10,727 bases of DNA from Candidatus Gastranaerophilales bacterium (GCA_944323585.1 CALUTA010000041.1:1-10727); one strand, 5' to 3'; numbered from the stretch's first letter, positions 1 to 7,585 are shown. Translations and numbers: made by a program. The notes: a model not told the origin generated them from the sequence alone.

Positions 1-118
1 CGAGTTTGCGAGCCTTAGGTTGAGCCTTAGAGATGCTTTTTGGCCGCATGTTTTCTTTTCTTGGTTCGTTCTTTTCTTTTGCACTGCAACAAAAGAAAAG
101 AATGAACTTGATTTATAA
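1..118. repeat. repeat-like segment with degenerate coding appearance
   Basis: The plus strand is open from base 2 to a TAA at 116-118 with no start codon in the window, ending in the residues FFCTATKEKNELDL. The minus strand across the same bases is also open and reads FFCCSAKEKNEPRKENMRP. Openness on both strands, low complexity, a direct repeat GAGCCTTAG at 10-18 and 22-30, and a strong palindrome suggest a dispersed intergenic repeat more than a gene end. I recall similar 'FFC.A.KEKNE' strings as spurious hypothetical proteins in many genomes. The 3' end of a real plus-strand gene entering from the left cannot be excluded. Confidence 0.45.
69..102. repeat. 13-bp perfect inverted repeat (hairpin)
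   Basis: Arms TTCTTTTCTTTTG (69-81) and CAAAAGAAAAGAA (90-102) are exact reverse complements around an 8-base loop, CACTGCAA. No T-tract follows on either strand, so it is not a classical terminator. It forms the core of the repeat-like segment at the left edge. Confidence 0.7.
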
Positions 119-208
119 TAAAAATTATCAGGCTTGGGGCACACCAATAATTCAAAATCTTCTTTGTTGAGCTGAAAGCCCAACCTGCTGCTCTTGAGTT
201 ATCAAACT

Positions 209-241
209 AAAAAATCGCCCTTTTAAAAAGGGCGATTTTTT
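209..241 (-). terminator. rho-independent terminator after rpsA
   Basis: AAAAAATCGCCC (209-220) pairs perfectly with GGGCGATTTTTT (230-241) around the AT-only loop 221-229, which can pair further. On the minus strand the GC core is followed by a run of six T, 23 bases after the rpsA stop. The symmetry means it could also stop transcription arriving on the plus strand from the left. Confidence 0.9.
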
Positions 242-264
242 AACTTTTATGATAGAAGTTTTAT

Positions 265-1341
265 TTATTCAGCGTCTTTGTTGATATCTTTTACACTCAA
301 GGCAATTCTGTGTTCCTGAGGTGTGAATTTCTTAATCAAAACTTCAACACTGTCACCGACTTTGTATCTGTTGAACGGGTTTACGTTTTCTTCAGCCATT
401 TCTGATACAGGAAGAAGTGCTTCAACTCCTGGGAATATGTTAATAAATGCGCCAAAACCTGTTACTTTATTAACTGTTCCGGTGATTACCTGACCTTCTT
501 CAAACTGGCCTTCAATCTGCTGCCACGGATCTTCGCCCATTCTTTTCAGAGAAAGTGAAATTCTCTTCAATTCGTTGTCGATTTTGATAATCTTAACTTC
601 AATTGTTTCGCCAAGAGAAATTACATCTGAAGGATGTTTGATTCTTGACCATGAAATTTCTGAAATCGGAAGAAGACCGTCAATTCCGTTGATATCTACA
701 AATGCGCCGAAATCTGCGATTCTTACAACTTCGCCTTTTACAACCTGTCCTTCTTCAAGAGTTGAGAGAATGTTATCTACAACCTGATCACGTTGTTCCG
801 CAACAGCCTGTCTTTGAGAGAGGATAAGTTTGTTTTTCTTAGGATCTGCTTCAAGAACTTTAACTTCGATTTTTGTATCAATCAAGCCGTCAAACGGAGT
901 GCCGGTTCTAAGCTGTGATGAAGGTATAAAACCTTTCAAATCAGCAACGTCAACAAGAACGCCTCCTTTTACGATTGAAACAACTTTTGCCAGAATTGTA
1001 TCGCCCTGAATTTTAGCGTCATTCAACTGTGCCCATGCTTGAGCAAATGCAAGACGTTTAAGAGATAAAAGCATGCCTTCATCGTCATTTTCTTCTTTAA
1101 GAACATAAAATTCTTTTACATCACCGATATCTACTGTTTCAGAGCCTTCGGCAGCCGGAATTTCTTTTGACGGAAGAAAAGCTTCTGTTTTAGCGCCTTT
1201 TACGCTTACAAGATATCCGTCCTGTTCTTTTTTAATAACAGTACCTTCCACAATATCAGCTACTGCATTGGTTGTGGAAAAAGATTCTTCAAGTAATTTT
1301 TCAAATTCATCTTGAGTTGTTTTTTCTAATGTTGTTGTCAT
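265..1341 (-). CDS. rpsA: 30S ribosomal protein S1, four S1 domains
   Basis: This is a 358-aa ribosomal protein S1, which binds mRNA on the 30S subunit and helps initiation on weakly ribosome-bound messages. Four S1 (OB-fold) domains lie at about residues 28-96, 112-178, 198-267 and 283-352. The last two are the most canonical, with 'GEVVRIADFGAFVDI.GIDGLLPISEIS' type cores and 'ISLSLK' or 'IALSVK' ends. E. coli S1 has six domains; four is usual for Firmicutes-type proteins. The start at 1341 is chosen because AAAGGA lies 10 bases upstream. The frame is open 14 codons further, to an ATG at 1383 abutting the ispH stop, but that ATG has no ribosome site of its own. The gene is the second of an ispH-rpsA unit with 42 bases between stop and start, followed by a strong terminator. 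Confidence 0.93.
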   Translation of the reverse strand: MTTTLEKTTQDEFEKLLEESFSTTNAVADIVEGTVIKKEQDGYLVSVKGAKTEAFLPSKEIPAAEGSETVDIGDVKEFYVLKEENDDEGMLLSLKRLAFAQAWAQLNDAKIQGDTILAKVVSIVKGGVLVDVADLKGFIPSSQLRTGTPFDGLIDTKIEVKVLEADPKKNKLILSQRQAVAEQRDQVVDNILSTLEEGQVVKGEVVRIADFGAFVDINGIDGLLPISEISWSRIKHPSDVISLGETIEVKIIKIDNELKRISLSLKRMGEDPWQQIEGQFEEGQVITGTVNKVTGFGAFINIFPGVEALLPVSEMAEENVNPFNRYKVGDSVEVLIKKFTPQEHRIALSVKDINKDAE

Positions 1342-1351
1342 TTTTAATTTA

Positions 1352-1357
1352 TCCTTT
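1352..1357 (-). promoter_or_regulatory. rpsA Shine-Dalgarno site
   Basis: AAAGGA on the minus strand lies 10 bases before the ATG at 1341-1339. It decides the start in favour of MTTTLEK over the longer MYKNK form. Confidence 0.75.
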
Positions 1358-1383
1358 CGTTGTTTGGTTTTATTTTTGTACAT

Positions 1384-2250
1384 TTATAAACTTTTTAATC
1401 GTTCGATTACTTCATCAATAACATTTTGAGGGGTTGAAGCACCGGCTGTTATGGATATTGTCTCATTTTCGTTAATCCAATTTTTATAATTAACAAGTTC
1501 ATCAGCATTTTCAATATGAATTGTCGGAGTTATACCGCTCAAAATTTCTGCCAGATGAGTTGTATTAGCACTCTTTTTTGAGCCGACTACAACCATCAGG
1601 TCACTGTTTTGGGCAAGTTCTTTTGCTTCATTTTGACGCATTGAAGTGCTTGCGCAAATTGTATTTGCGATATGAATTTCTTTTGCGATTGACGTCAGGT
1701 AATCTATTATTGAGTTCAAGGTAGAAAGCATTTGCGTCGTCTGAACCACAACCCCTACACGTTTGTGGGATTTGATTGCACTTTCGTACTGCCTGAGCTG
1801 TTCGAAGGTTGCAGCAACTGCAACTTTATCACTCCACAAAAGCGCATTTGCTTTTATTGCGACGACTTCAGGATGCTCTGCTTTTCCGACAATTACGACA
1901 AAATAGTCATCTTTTGCAAGTTCCACAGCCTTTTGCTGAACTTTCTTCACATCAGGACAGGTCAAATCAACAATGGTAAATCCTGCCTGTTTAATTTGCT
2001 CAATAACTTCAGGACTTTCACCGTGACTCCTGATTACGCATATACCTTCACCTTGAGACGGGATTTCATAAAGAGTTTTTATGCCCATATTCTCAAGTTC
2101 ATTTATTACATTTGCATTATGAATAAGTTCCCCAAGAACAAATACTTTTTTATCTGGGTTTTCTTCTTTCAATTTTTTAGCGGTCTCAACGGCACGTTTA
2201 ACTCCGTAACAAAAACCCGCATATTTTGCTAATTTTATTTTTTTCGGCAA
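1384..2250 (-). CDS. ispH: 4-hydroxy-3-methylbut-2-enyl diphosphate reductase (IspH/LytB)
   Basis: IspH is the last enzyme of the MEP pathway. It reduces HMBPP to IPP and DMAPP using a [4Fe-4S] cluster in the cytoplasm. The 288-aa length is close to that of bacterial IspH. The three cluster cysteines are C14 (AGFCYGVKRA), C98 (DLTCPDVKK) and C199 (NTICASTSMRQ), at the family spacing. Substrate-pocket residues are present: H44 (ELIHN), H76 (RSHG), H126 with E128 (AEHPEV), T171/T172 (QTTQ) and the SxN-type motif GSKKSANT. The start is TTG at 2250-2248, which gives the expected short N-terminus before AGFC; the only upstream purine stretch, AAAGAAG, is about 11 bases away and weak. It sits directly upstream of rpsA, an order also seen in Clostridia, where the two can be fused. 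Confidence 0.95.
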   Translation of the reverse strand: MPKKIKLAKYAGFCYGVKRAVETAKKLKEENPDKKVFVLGELIHNANVINELENMGIKTLYEIPSQGEGICVIRSHGESPEVIEQIKQAGFTIVDLTCPDVKKVQQKAVELAKDDYFVVIVGKAEHPEVVAIKANALLWSDKVAVAATFEQLRQYESAIKSHKRVGVVVQTTQMLSTLNSIIDYLTSIAKEIHIANTICASTSMRQNEAKELAQNSDLMVVVGSKKSANTTHLAEILSGITPTIHIENADELVNYKNWINENETISITAGASTPQNVIDEVIERLKSL

Positions 2251-2299
2251 TTTAAAATTGTCTTCTTTCTTTTGGACTTGCAGTAATAATACCGCTGTA

Positions 2300-2305
2300 A
2301 TTATA
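2300..2305 (-). promoter_or_regulatory. candidate -10 box for ispH-rpsA
   Basis: TATAAT on the minus strand lies about 50 bases before the ispH TTG start. A run of nine T occurs just upstream (2315-2323). No convincing -35 hexamer sits at 16-18 bases; the nearest are TTTGTT (16) or TTGTTT (15). It fits as the start of an ispH-rpsA transcript because a hairpin separates it from the gene upstream. Confidence 0.4.
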
Positions 2306-2345
2306 TTAAATTACAAAAAAAAACAAATGACAAGCCCGAATATTA

Positions 2346-2374
2346 CTGCCGGCTTTAATACCTTGAGCCGGCAG
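2346..2374 (-). terminator. GC-rich hairpin after the 891-aa gene, probable terminator
   Basis: CTGCCGGCT (2346-2354) and AGCCGGCAG (2366-2374) form a perfect 9-bp stem with an 11-base loop, 28 bases after the stop of the 891-aa gene. The tail on the minus strand is TAATATT, a poor T-tract, so termination may be incomplete and some transcripts could run into ispH. Confidence 0.6.
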
Positions 2375-2402
2375 CTTTCAACTACAAACTTTGCACCTGA
2401 AC

Positions 2403-5078
2403 TTATGAATTTATATACATTGTAGATTCATTTTCTTTTAATTTTTTACGTGTTGGTGAGTCAATGATTGGCGGAGTAAAGGCATTTTTCATAAACTCTG
2501 AACCTTCGCTTTGACGTTTTACTTCTTTAATTTCATCATTATCAAAATATTTTGCAAATCCTGAATCTTTTTTCAATGCATCAAGCTGTCCCATAACCTG
2601 ATTATTTGTTGACGACTTCATAACTGTCAGAATTTTGTTTACGGCATCAACAGGAAGTCCGGCTTCCAGCATTGATTTACCCATACCGCTGTCAATCATG
2701 CCTTTCAAAAGCGGCGCAGCAAATCTTGCGATTACCGTATAAATAGTTCGTTTGTGGATCATCCCCGAAACTTCAGCTATTGACATCAATATTTCAATTT
2801 TTTTGGCCGGAGAGGCATTCTCAAACATTTTGATATAGTAATCACGTCTTTGAGAAGGTGTCAACTGGCTTAATTCCTTAACTGTCAAAGTTCCGCCCAT
2901 CAAATGGGCTTCTAATTCACCTGTAGAAACCGCACTGTTAAGCGTAATCTCGCCAATTAGTCTTGTAACTTCGGTTTTTTGAACATCCGGAGGCAATTTT
3001 TCCAGATTTTCAATTACCTTCTGAACGGCTTTTGAATTTCCTGATTCATAAACAACATCAATTGCTTTTGACTGAACTGACGGATCATAATTTTTGATAT
3101 TGGCAGCTGCATGCTCCTGAACTTCGCTGAATTTTGAGGACATAACCTCTTTATGCATTGCAAGCTGATTGTCTTTGTCTGACAATTCAATCTGGTCTGC
3201 CAATGTATTTTGAATTTTTATAGCATCTTCATCATTAAACTTCTCAGAAGCTTTCATGATATTTTTTGAAACCTGAACCTGATTTTTTGATGAATATTTT
3301 GCGGTTCCCTTGGCAATTGAAACCATCAACTCATCATCCTGGCTTTCTATAGCATGTTTAGTATATTTTTCATTTAACTTTAATTCTATTGACTCATGCG
3401 CATTACCAATATTTTCGGCAATTACATTTGCGGCCTCTTTATCCTTGTATTTATCCTCATTGTCAATTGCATCATTAAAGATTTTTTCCTGATCTTTTAC
3501 TGATAATTTTTCAAGATTTTCTTTACTTGTTGCAACAGCGGCCGCTTTTTTAGAAACCCTGTTGTACGTAATTGCAACCTCTGCACGAGCTTCCTCGGGG
3601 CCGGATTCCATATTGGCTTCCTGCAAACCTACGATAGTTTCCTCACTGACCATACCTTTATCATGAGCTTCAACTACATCTTTTGAGTTTGCAATACTTG
3701 CCTTTACGTCATTGCTTGCAGCAGCGTTTGCCTGAAGCAATATAGCATCCATATCGTCGTTAACACTGTTAAGACCTTGAATATGTTTGGCCAGTGCAGC
3801 AAGCATACCTTTCTGCTCAGGGTTATTGCAATTATCTCTTAACTCAAAGTATTTTGCACGCAACGCATCTTGATCTTTCGGGTCAATTCCCTCAAACTGA
3901 TGAATAAACCAATCCTGAACCGCATATTGCATTGCTTCTTTGTGGGCTTTATTGATATCATTTGATTCTTGATAAAGCATTTCTTTTCTTTTTTCGTAAA
4001 TTTCGTTGAAATGCTCATCTTTTGCCATTAATGCAAATGTTGAAGTTTCTTTATCCGAGTTTACATTTCCGCCAAACACATCATTTAAAGATACACCGGC
4101 CTTGGATGCAAAACTCAACATCTTATATCGTATCAATTCGGCTTTATTAAGAGATTTTATGCCGTCTTGCTGTACTTTTTTCTCCAAATATGCTAATTGT
4201 TTATCATAAAAATCCTCCGACGTGCTGTCAAATCTTTCGGCCATATCTTTATCAAGCTGTTCACGCTGATAGGATTCTGTGCTTCGGCGATTTTTAATTA
4301 TTTGATTTGCAGTGCTTTCAATTTGTTCATTTAACGGTTTATCCAGTGCTGCCTCGTAATTCTTTTCCATATCGCCATCAAAACGTAAATTCATGGTTTC
4401 AACATCATCAGAGGCAGCAAAAAATGCCAGTGCAAGTTTTGCCTTGTCCTCAGGCTGCAAAAATTTCCATGAAGGAATATTCTCCTTAAAATTAGCCTCT
4501 ATTGAGGTCATTGCTTGCATTTTTGCCTCGTCAGACATTGAATCCCATTTTTCTCCGTAGAATTTCTTTGCAAAATTCTTTACAAAAAACTGTTCCTGTT
4601 CTTCCGGAGGTAAATTATAAAAATCACAAGCATATACCCCTGTTTCATCAGGCATAAATTCAATGGATTTTAAATTTTTATCATTATAATTTATTGTAAC
4701 GCTTTTAGATTGATTCTCTGAAGATGTTTGTCCTGCAGAAGCTTGTTCTTTTGGGGCTTCAGCATTTTGTGAGGTCGTATTTGCGGAGTTTGTCGTATTT
4801 TTTGTTTTATCGGCTTCACTACTTTGAATTTCTTCATAATACGGAACTAATGCCTGCTGAACTTCTTCATCAGACATAACATTAATATCATAGCCTTTTG
4901 ATACTAAATATTTAACTTCTTTATCTGTTAATTGCGACTTCTTCTTTGGTGCATCCGTACTCTCAAAAACTGTATTCTGTGTTGACTGGCCTTTTGCTGC
5001 ATTTGCAGTAGTTGTTGTTGTAGATTGCACACCCGCACTTTGACTAAATTTTACGTCATAATTCGAATCCATACTCAT
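2403..5078 (-). CDS. large unknown protein, helical, probable alpha-solenoid
   Basis: I do not recognise this 891-aa protein. It has no signal peptide, no membrane segment and no catalytic motif that I can see. Residues 1-47 are a Thr/Ala/Gln-rich tail. Residues 48-86 look like a small helical unit (SQLTDKEVKYLVSKGYD). Residues 87-127 are an S/T/N/Q/A-rich linker. From about 150 to the end it is charged and strongly helical. Residues 530-715 have helix-pair spacing of roughly 35-45 residues, reminiscent of HEAT/ARM-like solenoids, for example NYDPSVQSKAIDVVYESG followed by NSKAVQKVIENLEKLPPD. The last 30 residues are basic and then polar. Only two Cys are present (C151, C417), which suits a cytoplasmic protein. 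ATG at 5078 is preceded by a weak GAGAG; a second in-frame ATG lies two codons on. It follows the 370-aa gene with 91 bases between them. A scaffold or partner-binding role is a guess from shape only. Confidence 0.8.
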   Translation of the reverse strand: MSMDSNYDVKFSQSAGVQSTTTTTANAAKGQSTQNTVFESTDAPKKKSQLTDKEVKYLVSKGYDINVMSDEEVQQALVPYYEEIQSSEADKTKNTTNSANTTSQNAEAPKEQASAGQTSSENQSKSVTINYNDKNLKSIEFMPDETGVYACDFYNLPPEEQEQFFVKNFAKKFYGEKWDSMSDEAKMQAMTSIEANFKENIPSWKFLQPEDKAKLALAFFAASDDVETMNLRFDGDMEKNYEAALDKPLNEQIESTANQIIKNRRSTESYQREQLDKDMAERFDSTSEDFYDKQLAYLEKKVQQDGIKSLNKAELIRYKMLSFASKAGVSLNDVFGGNVNSDKETSTFALMAKDEHFNEIYEKRKEMLYQESNDINKAHKEAMQYAVQDWFIHQFEGIDPKDQDALRAKYFELRDNCNNPEQKGMLAALAKHIQGLNSVNDDMDAILLQANAAASNDVKASIANSKDVVEAHDKGMVSEETIVGLQEANMESGPEEARAEVAITYNRVSKKAAAVATSKENLEKLSVKDQEKIFNDAIDNEDKYKDKEAANVIAENIGNAHESIELKLNEKYTKHAIESQDDELMVSIAKGTAKYSSKNQVQVSKNIMKASEKFNDEDAIKIQNTLADQIELSDKDNQLAMHKEVMSSKFSEVQEHAAANIKNYDPSVQSKAIDVVYESGNSKAVQKVIENLEKLPPDVQKTEVTRLIGEITLNSAVSTGELEAHLMGGTLTVKELSQLTPSQRRDYYIKMFENASPAKKIEILMSIAEVSGMIHKRTIYTVIARFAAPLLKGMIDSGMGKSMLEAGLPVDAVNKILTVMKSSTNNQVMGQLDALKKDSGFAKYFDNDEIKEVKRQSEGSEFMKNAFTPPIIDSPTRKKLKENESTMYINS

Positions 5079-5111
5079 TTTTATACTCTCATTTTAGTAC
5101 TTAAACATGTA

Positions 5112-5146
5112 AAAACATGCTGTAACCAAGAATTGCAGCATGTTTT
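5112..5146 (-). terminator. terminator or attenuator between the two unknown genes
   Basis: AAAACATGCTG (5112-5122) and CAGCATGTTTT (5136-5146) are exact reverse complements with a 13-base loop. On the minus strand the stem ends in a run of five T and then ACATGTTT, 23 bases after the 370-aa stop and 33 bases before the 891-aa start. So little space remains for a separate promoter that it may work as a partial terminator setting the ratio of the two products. Confidence 0.75.
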
Positions 5147-5169
5147 GAAATATTTACATTTTTTTACAT

Positions 5170-6282
5170 TTAATGAACTGTTGCAAATACCCCGTTTCCA
5201 AACAACTGCATATTTGAAAACTGCATTTTTGTCGGATATGCATTGTTAAATCTGGTATCATTTGTAACCTCCATCAATGTTTCAAATAGCTCCGGATCCA
5301 AAATTCTGGCTGTTTGTTTGCTGTTGCGCTTATAGACGCTTGTTACTCCGACATTGAACTTGCCGATTGATGCATTATCCTGAAGATTTATGCTCACAAA
5401 TGACAAACCTGCAACTTTAAATTCTCCTTCACCATCTTTTTTAATAATTAAAGACTCAAAGTCTTCGTTATTACGATCCGTGCTTACTGCAAAGAGCGTA
5501 TAATTGCCAAGTCTTGTCTTGATTTTGGTTGACATAATCGTACGTCCCCAATCTTCAGATTCTGCACGTCCTTCGTCCAGCCAGCCCGTATTTTTATATC
5601 CGTTTGCGATATTGCCGTAATTTGTAATTGTTACATTCCGTTGAATCGGCGCACCCAATTTTAAAGCTCCGGCATTCTTCAGACCCGAAACTTTGCCTGC
5701 CGCAAAATCTTTTAAGAAGGTAATTATTTTATCTGAAGAATATCCGACCTTATCTTCGTTTACCATTAACTGATCTATTGTAACCCGCATACCTTCAACA
5801 CCATCATCGCCTATTATATGCAGAACTACAGGTCTTAATTCTTTGATGGTTTTAGTATTTGAATTACCGCTGAATATATCTTCAACACTTGCATTTGAAA
5901 GTGACGAAATACGTATCTCCGTAACCCGTCCGTCTTTTTTGGGTGTTACAAATTCCAGATTGTAAGAAGCTTTCCCCTCTTTTATTGTTACTAATTCGCC
6001 TGTTCCGGCACTGTTTTTCACTCTTCTGATGCCGTCAGGCGTAGTGTATGCACCCTGCATCATTTCTACTCTTGCAGGTTCATCCCCAAAAACACTGTTA
6101 TTATAATTTGCGGATTGCGTATTTAAAGGACTCATTGCAATCAGTGTTGCCAGAGGAACTGCCATTGCGGTTGATCTTAAATTTGATGAATGATTTTGAC
6201 TGCGGTCTTTTCTACCTGAAAACGCAATATTTTTACTTGAATTTACACTAAAATTTACTGATGTTACTGGTTTTACTGCCAT
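5170..6282 (-). CDS. unknown 370-aa protein with N-terminal FxG motif and hydrophobic stretch
   Basis: I do not recognise a family. Residues 15-25 read SSKNIAFSGRK, a short 'IxFxG' motif that I recall near the N-termini of many Gastranaerophilales hypothetical proteins. Residues 38-58 are a mildly hydrophobic stretch (TAMAVPLATLIAMSPL) followed by NTQSA, which could be a delayed signal peptide or a single membrane anchor; it is short for either. Residues 70-370 are mixed but strand-rich (YNLEFVTP, VTEIRISS, VVLHIIGDDG, YTLFAVSTDR, ESLIIKKDG, VAGLSFVSINLQ), with no cysteines and no catalytic motif seen, suggesting a beta-rich domain. ATG at 6282 is supported by GGAG nine bases upstream. It is first in a pair with the 891-aa gene and divergent from fba. 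Location (cytoplasm, envelope or export) is undecided. Confidence 0.8.
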   Translation of the reverse strand: MAVKPVTSVNFSVNSSKNIAFSGRKDRSQNHSSNLRSTAMAVPLATLIAMSPLNTQSANYNNSVFGDEPARVEMMQGAYTTPDGIRRVKNSAGTGELVTIKEGKASYNLEFVTPKKDGRVTEIRISSLSNASVEDIFSGNSNTKTIKELRPVVLHIIGDDGVEGMRVTIDQLMVNEDKVGYSSDKIITFLKDFAAGKVSGLKNAGALKLGAPIQRNVTITNYGNIANGYKNTGWLDEGRAESEDWGRTIMSTKIKTRLGNYTLFAVSTDRNNEDFESLIIKKDGEGEFKVAGLSFVSINLQDNASIGKFNVGVTSVYKRNSKQTARILDPELFETLMEVTNDTRFNNAYPTKMQFSNMQLFGNGVFATVH

Positions 6283-6309
6283 AATGTACTACTCCATATT
6301 AACCCTTCA

Positions 6310-6338
6310 CTATTAATTTGTTTATGAAAAAATCGCAA
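6310..6338 (-). promoter_or_regulatory. candidate promoter of the 370-aa gene
   Basis: On the minus strand TTGCGA (6333-6338) and TAATAG (6310-6315) are 17 bases apart, and the -10 ends 27 bases before the ATG. The -35 matches consensus in four of six positions; the -10 is weaker. Confidence 0.35.
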
Positions 6339-6421
6339 AAATATTTTTTTTGCTAGCAGTTTAAAAACTCTTAATTCACTAAATACCCCGTTTTTCTGCA
6401 TTATAATATGCTTTTAGCGGT

Positions 6422-6450
6422 TTGTAAAATTATATATACAATTTTAATAT
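6422..6450 (+). promoter_or_regulatory. candidate promoter of fba
   Basis: TTGTAA (6422-6427) and TAATAT (6445-6450) are separated by 17 bases, each matching consensus in four positions, and would give a leader of about 75 bases. Alternatives in the same AT-rich stretch are a perfect TATAAT at 6402-6407 without a good -35, and TTGCGC (6461-6466) with TAATTT (6484-6489), also 17 apart. The true start cannot be chosen from sequence alone. Confidence 0.35.
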
Positions 6451-6517
6451 TTCTTAACACTTGCGCCATTATCGTTTTTGTAGTAATTTTCATGGTGTAT
6501 AAAAAGTTTATCAAAAG

Positions 6518-6523
6518 AAGGAG
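6518..6523 (+). promoter_or_regulatory. fba Shine-Dalgarno site
   Basis: AAGGAG lies seven bases before the ATG at 6531. It is the strongest ribosome site in the window, fits high expression of a glycolytic enzyme, and rejects the in-frame upstream ATG at 6408. Confidence 0.9.
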
Positions 6524-6530
6524 AACTCAA

Positions 6531-7490
6531 ATGAGTGAAAGAAAATTAGTTGGAACCGGTGAAATGTTTAAAAAAGCACTTGCAGGCGGTTACGCTATCG
6601 GTGCTTACAACGTTAACAACATGGAAATTCTTCAGGGTATTGCTGAAGCAGCTGAAGAAACTCAATCACCTATCATTTTGCAGGTTTCTGCAGGTGCAAG
6701 AAAATATGCAAATCAAACTTACTTAATTAAACTTGTTGAAGCAGCTCTGGCAACTACAACAGTTCCGATTGCATTGCACCTTGACCACGGTGCAGATTTT
6801 GAAATCTGTAAAGCTTGTATTGACGGCGGTTTTTCATCTGTTATGATTGACGGCTCAAGATTCCCGCTTGAAGAAAATATTAAATTGACAAAGCAGGTTG
6901 TAGATTATGCTCATCCGCGCGGAGTTTCAGTTGAAGCTGAACTTGGCAAACTCGCCGGTGTTGAAGATGACGTTAAAGTTCATGCTAAAGATTCAACATA
7001 TACTGATCCTGCAGAAGCTGCAAGATTTGTTAAAGAAACCGGATGTGACTCTCTTGCTGTTGCAATCGGTACTTCACACGGTGCTTATAAATTCAAAGGC
7101 GAAGCTAAACTTGACTTTGAAAGACTTGCTGAAATCAAAAAAGCTGTTAACGAAGCTGTGGGATATGATTATCCGCTGGTTCTTCACGGTTCATCATCAG
7201 TTCCTGCTGAATTCGTTGCAAAATGCAACAAATTTGGCGGCAACCTTCCTGACGCTCAAGGTGTTCCGGAAGATATGCTTAACTACGCTTCTAAACACGG
7301 TGTTGCTAAAATCAACATTGATACCGACTTGAGATTGGCTATGACTTCAACAATCAGAGAATTCTTTGTTGAACACCCTGAAAAATTTGACCCGAGAGAA
7401 TACATGGGACCGGGCAGAACCGCTGTTAAAGAAATGGTTATGCACAAAATGCGCGATGTTCTCGGAACAGCAGGACACGCTAAAGACTAG
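6531..7490 (+). CDS. fba: class II fructose-1,6-bisphosphate aldolase
   Basis: This cytoplasmic, zinc-dependent aldolase interconverts fructose-1,6-bisphosphate with DHAP and glyceraldehyde-3-phosphate in glycolysis and gluconeogenesis. The 319-aa protein fits the class IIB type in length. Visible active-site parts are ALHLDHG with catalytic D85 and zinc ligand H86, VEAELG around E135-E137, IGTSHGAYKF with zinc ligand H183, LVLHGSS with zinc ligand H219 followed by the phosphate-binding serines, and the NIDTDLR motif at 262-268. Related tagatose-bisphosphate aldolases share the fold, but the sequence and single-copy context favour FBP aldolase. It is the only plus-strand gene here, apparently monocistronic, with its own strong ribosome site and terminator. 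Start at 6531 is set by AAGGAG. Confidence 0.96.
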   Translation: MSERKLVGTGEMFKKALAGGYAIGAYNVNNMEILQGIAEAAEETQSPIILQVSAGARKYANQTYLIKLVEAALATTTVPIALHLDHGADFEICKACIDGGFSSVMIDGSRFPLEENIKLTKQVVDYAHPRGVSVEAELGKLAGVEDDVKVHAKDSTYTDPAEAARFVKETGCDSLAVAIGTSHGAYKFKGEAKLDFERLAEIKKAVNEAVGYDYPLVLHGSSSVPAEFVAKCNKFGGNLPDAQGVPEDMLNYASKHGVAKINIDTDLRLAMTSTIREFFVEHPEKFDPREYMGPGRTAVKEMVMHKMRDVLGTAGHAKD

Positions 7491-7511
7491 TTTCTTTAAC
7501 AACCCAACTTT

Positions 7512-7542
7512 AAAAAGACCGCCTAAAAAGCGGTCTTTTTTT
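7512..7542 (+). terminator. rho-independent terminator after fba
   Basis: AAAAAGACCGC (7512-7522) pairs with GCGGTCTTTTT (7530-7540) around CTAAAAA, and the T-run continues to 7542. It begins 21 bases after the fba stop. Confidence 0.95.
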
Positions 7543-7585
7543 AATACTTTTTTCGCAACTTAAGCAAAAATATCATCAAATAAAA

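Noticed and set aside
1342..1383. Longer rpsA start with residues MYKNKTKQRK
   Set aside because: No ribosome site of its own, atypical basic leader, and AAAGGA correctly placed for the ATG at 1341.
1732..2232. 166-codon plus-strand frame opposite ispH
   Set aside because: It lies wholly antisense to a clear IspH gene and its translation has no recognisable domain.
2315..2323. Run of nine A as a phase-variable tract controlling ispH
   Set aside because: It lies between the possible -35 and -10, so length change could alter spacing, but there is no good -35 and ispH is essential, making phase variation unlikely.
6408..6530. Upstream ATG extending fba to 360 aa
   Set aside because: AAGGAG seven bases before the ATG at 6531 and the normal aldolase N-terminus after it fix the start; the extension is AT-rich leader.
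6907..7332. 141-codon frame inside fba
   Set aside because: It is a +1-frame shadow of the aldolase, leucine/lysine-rich from codon shift.
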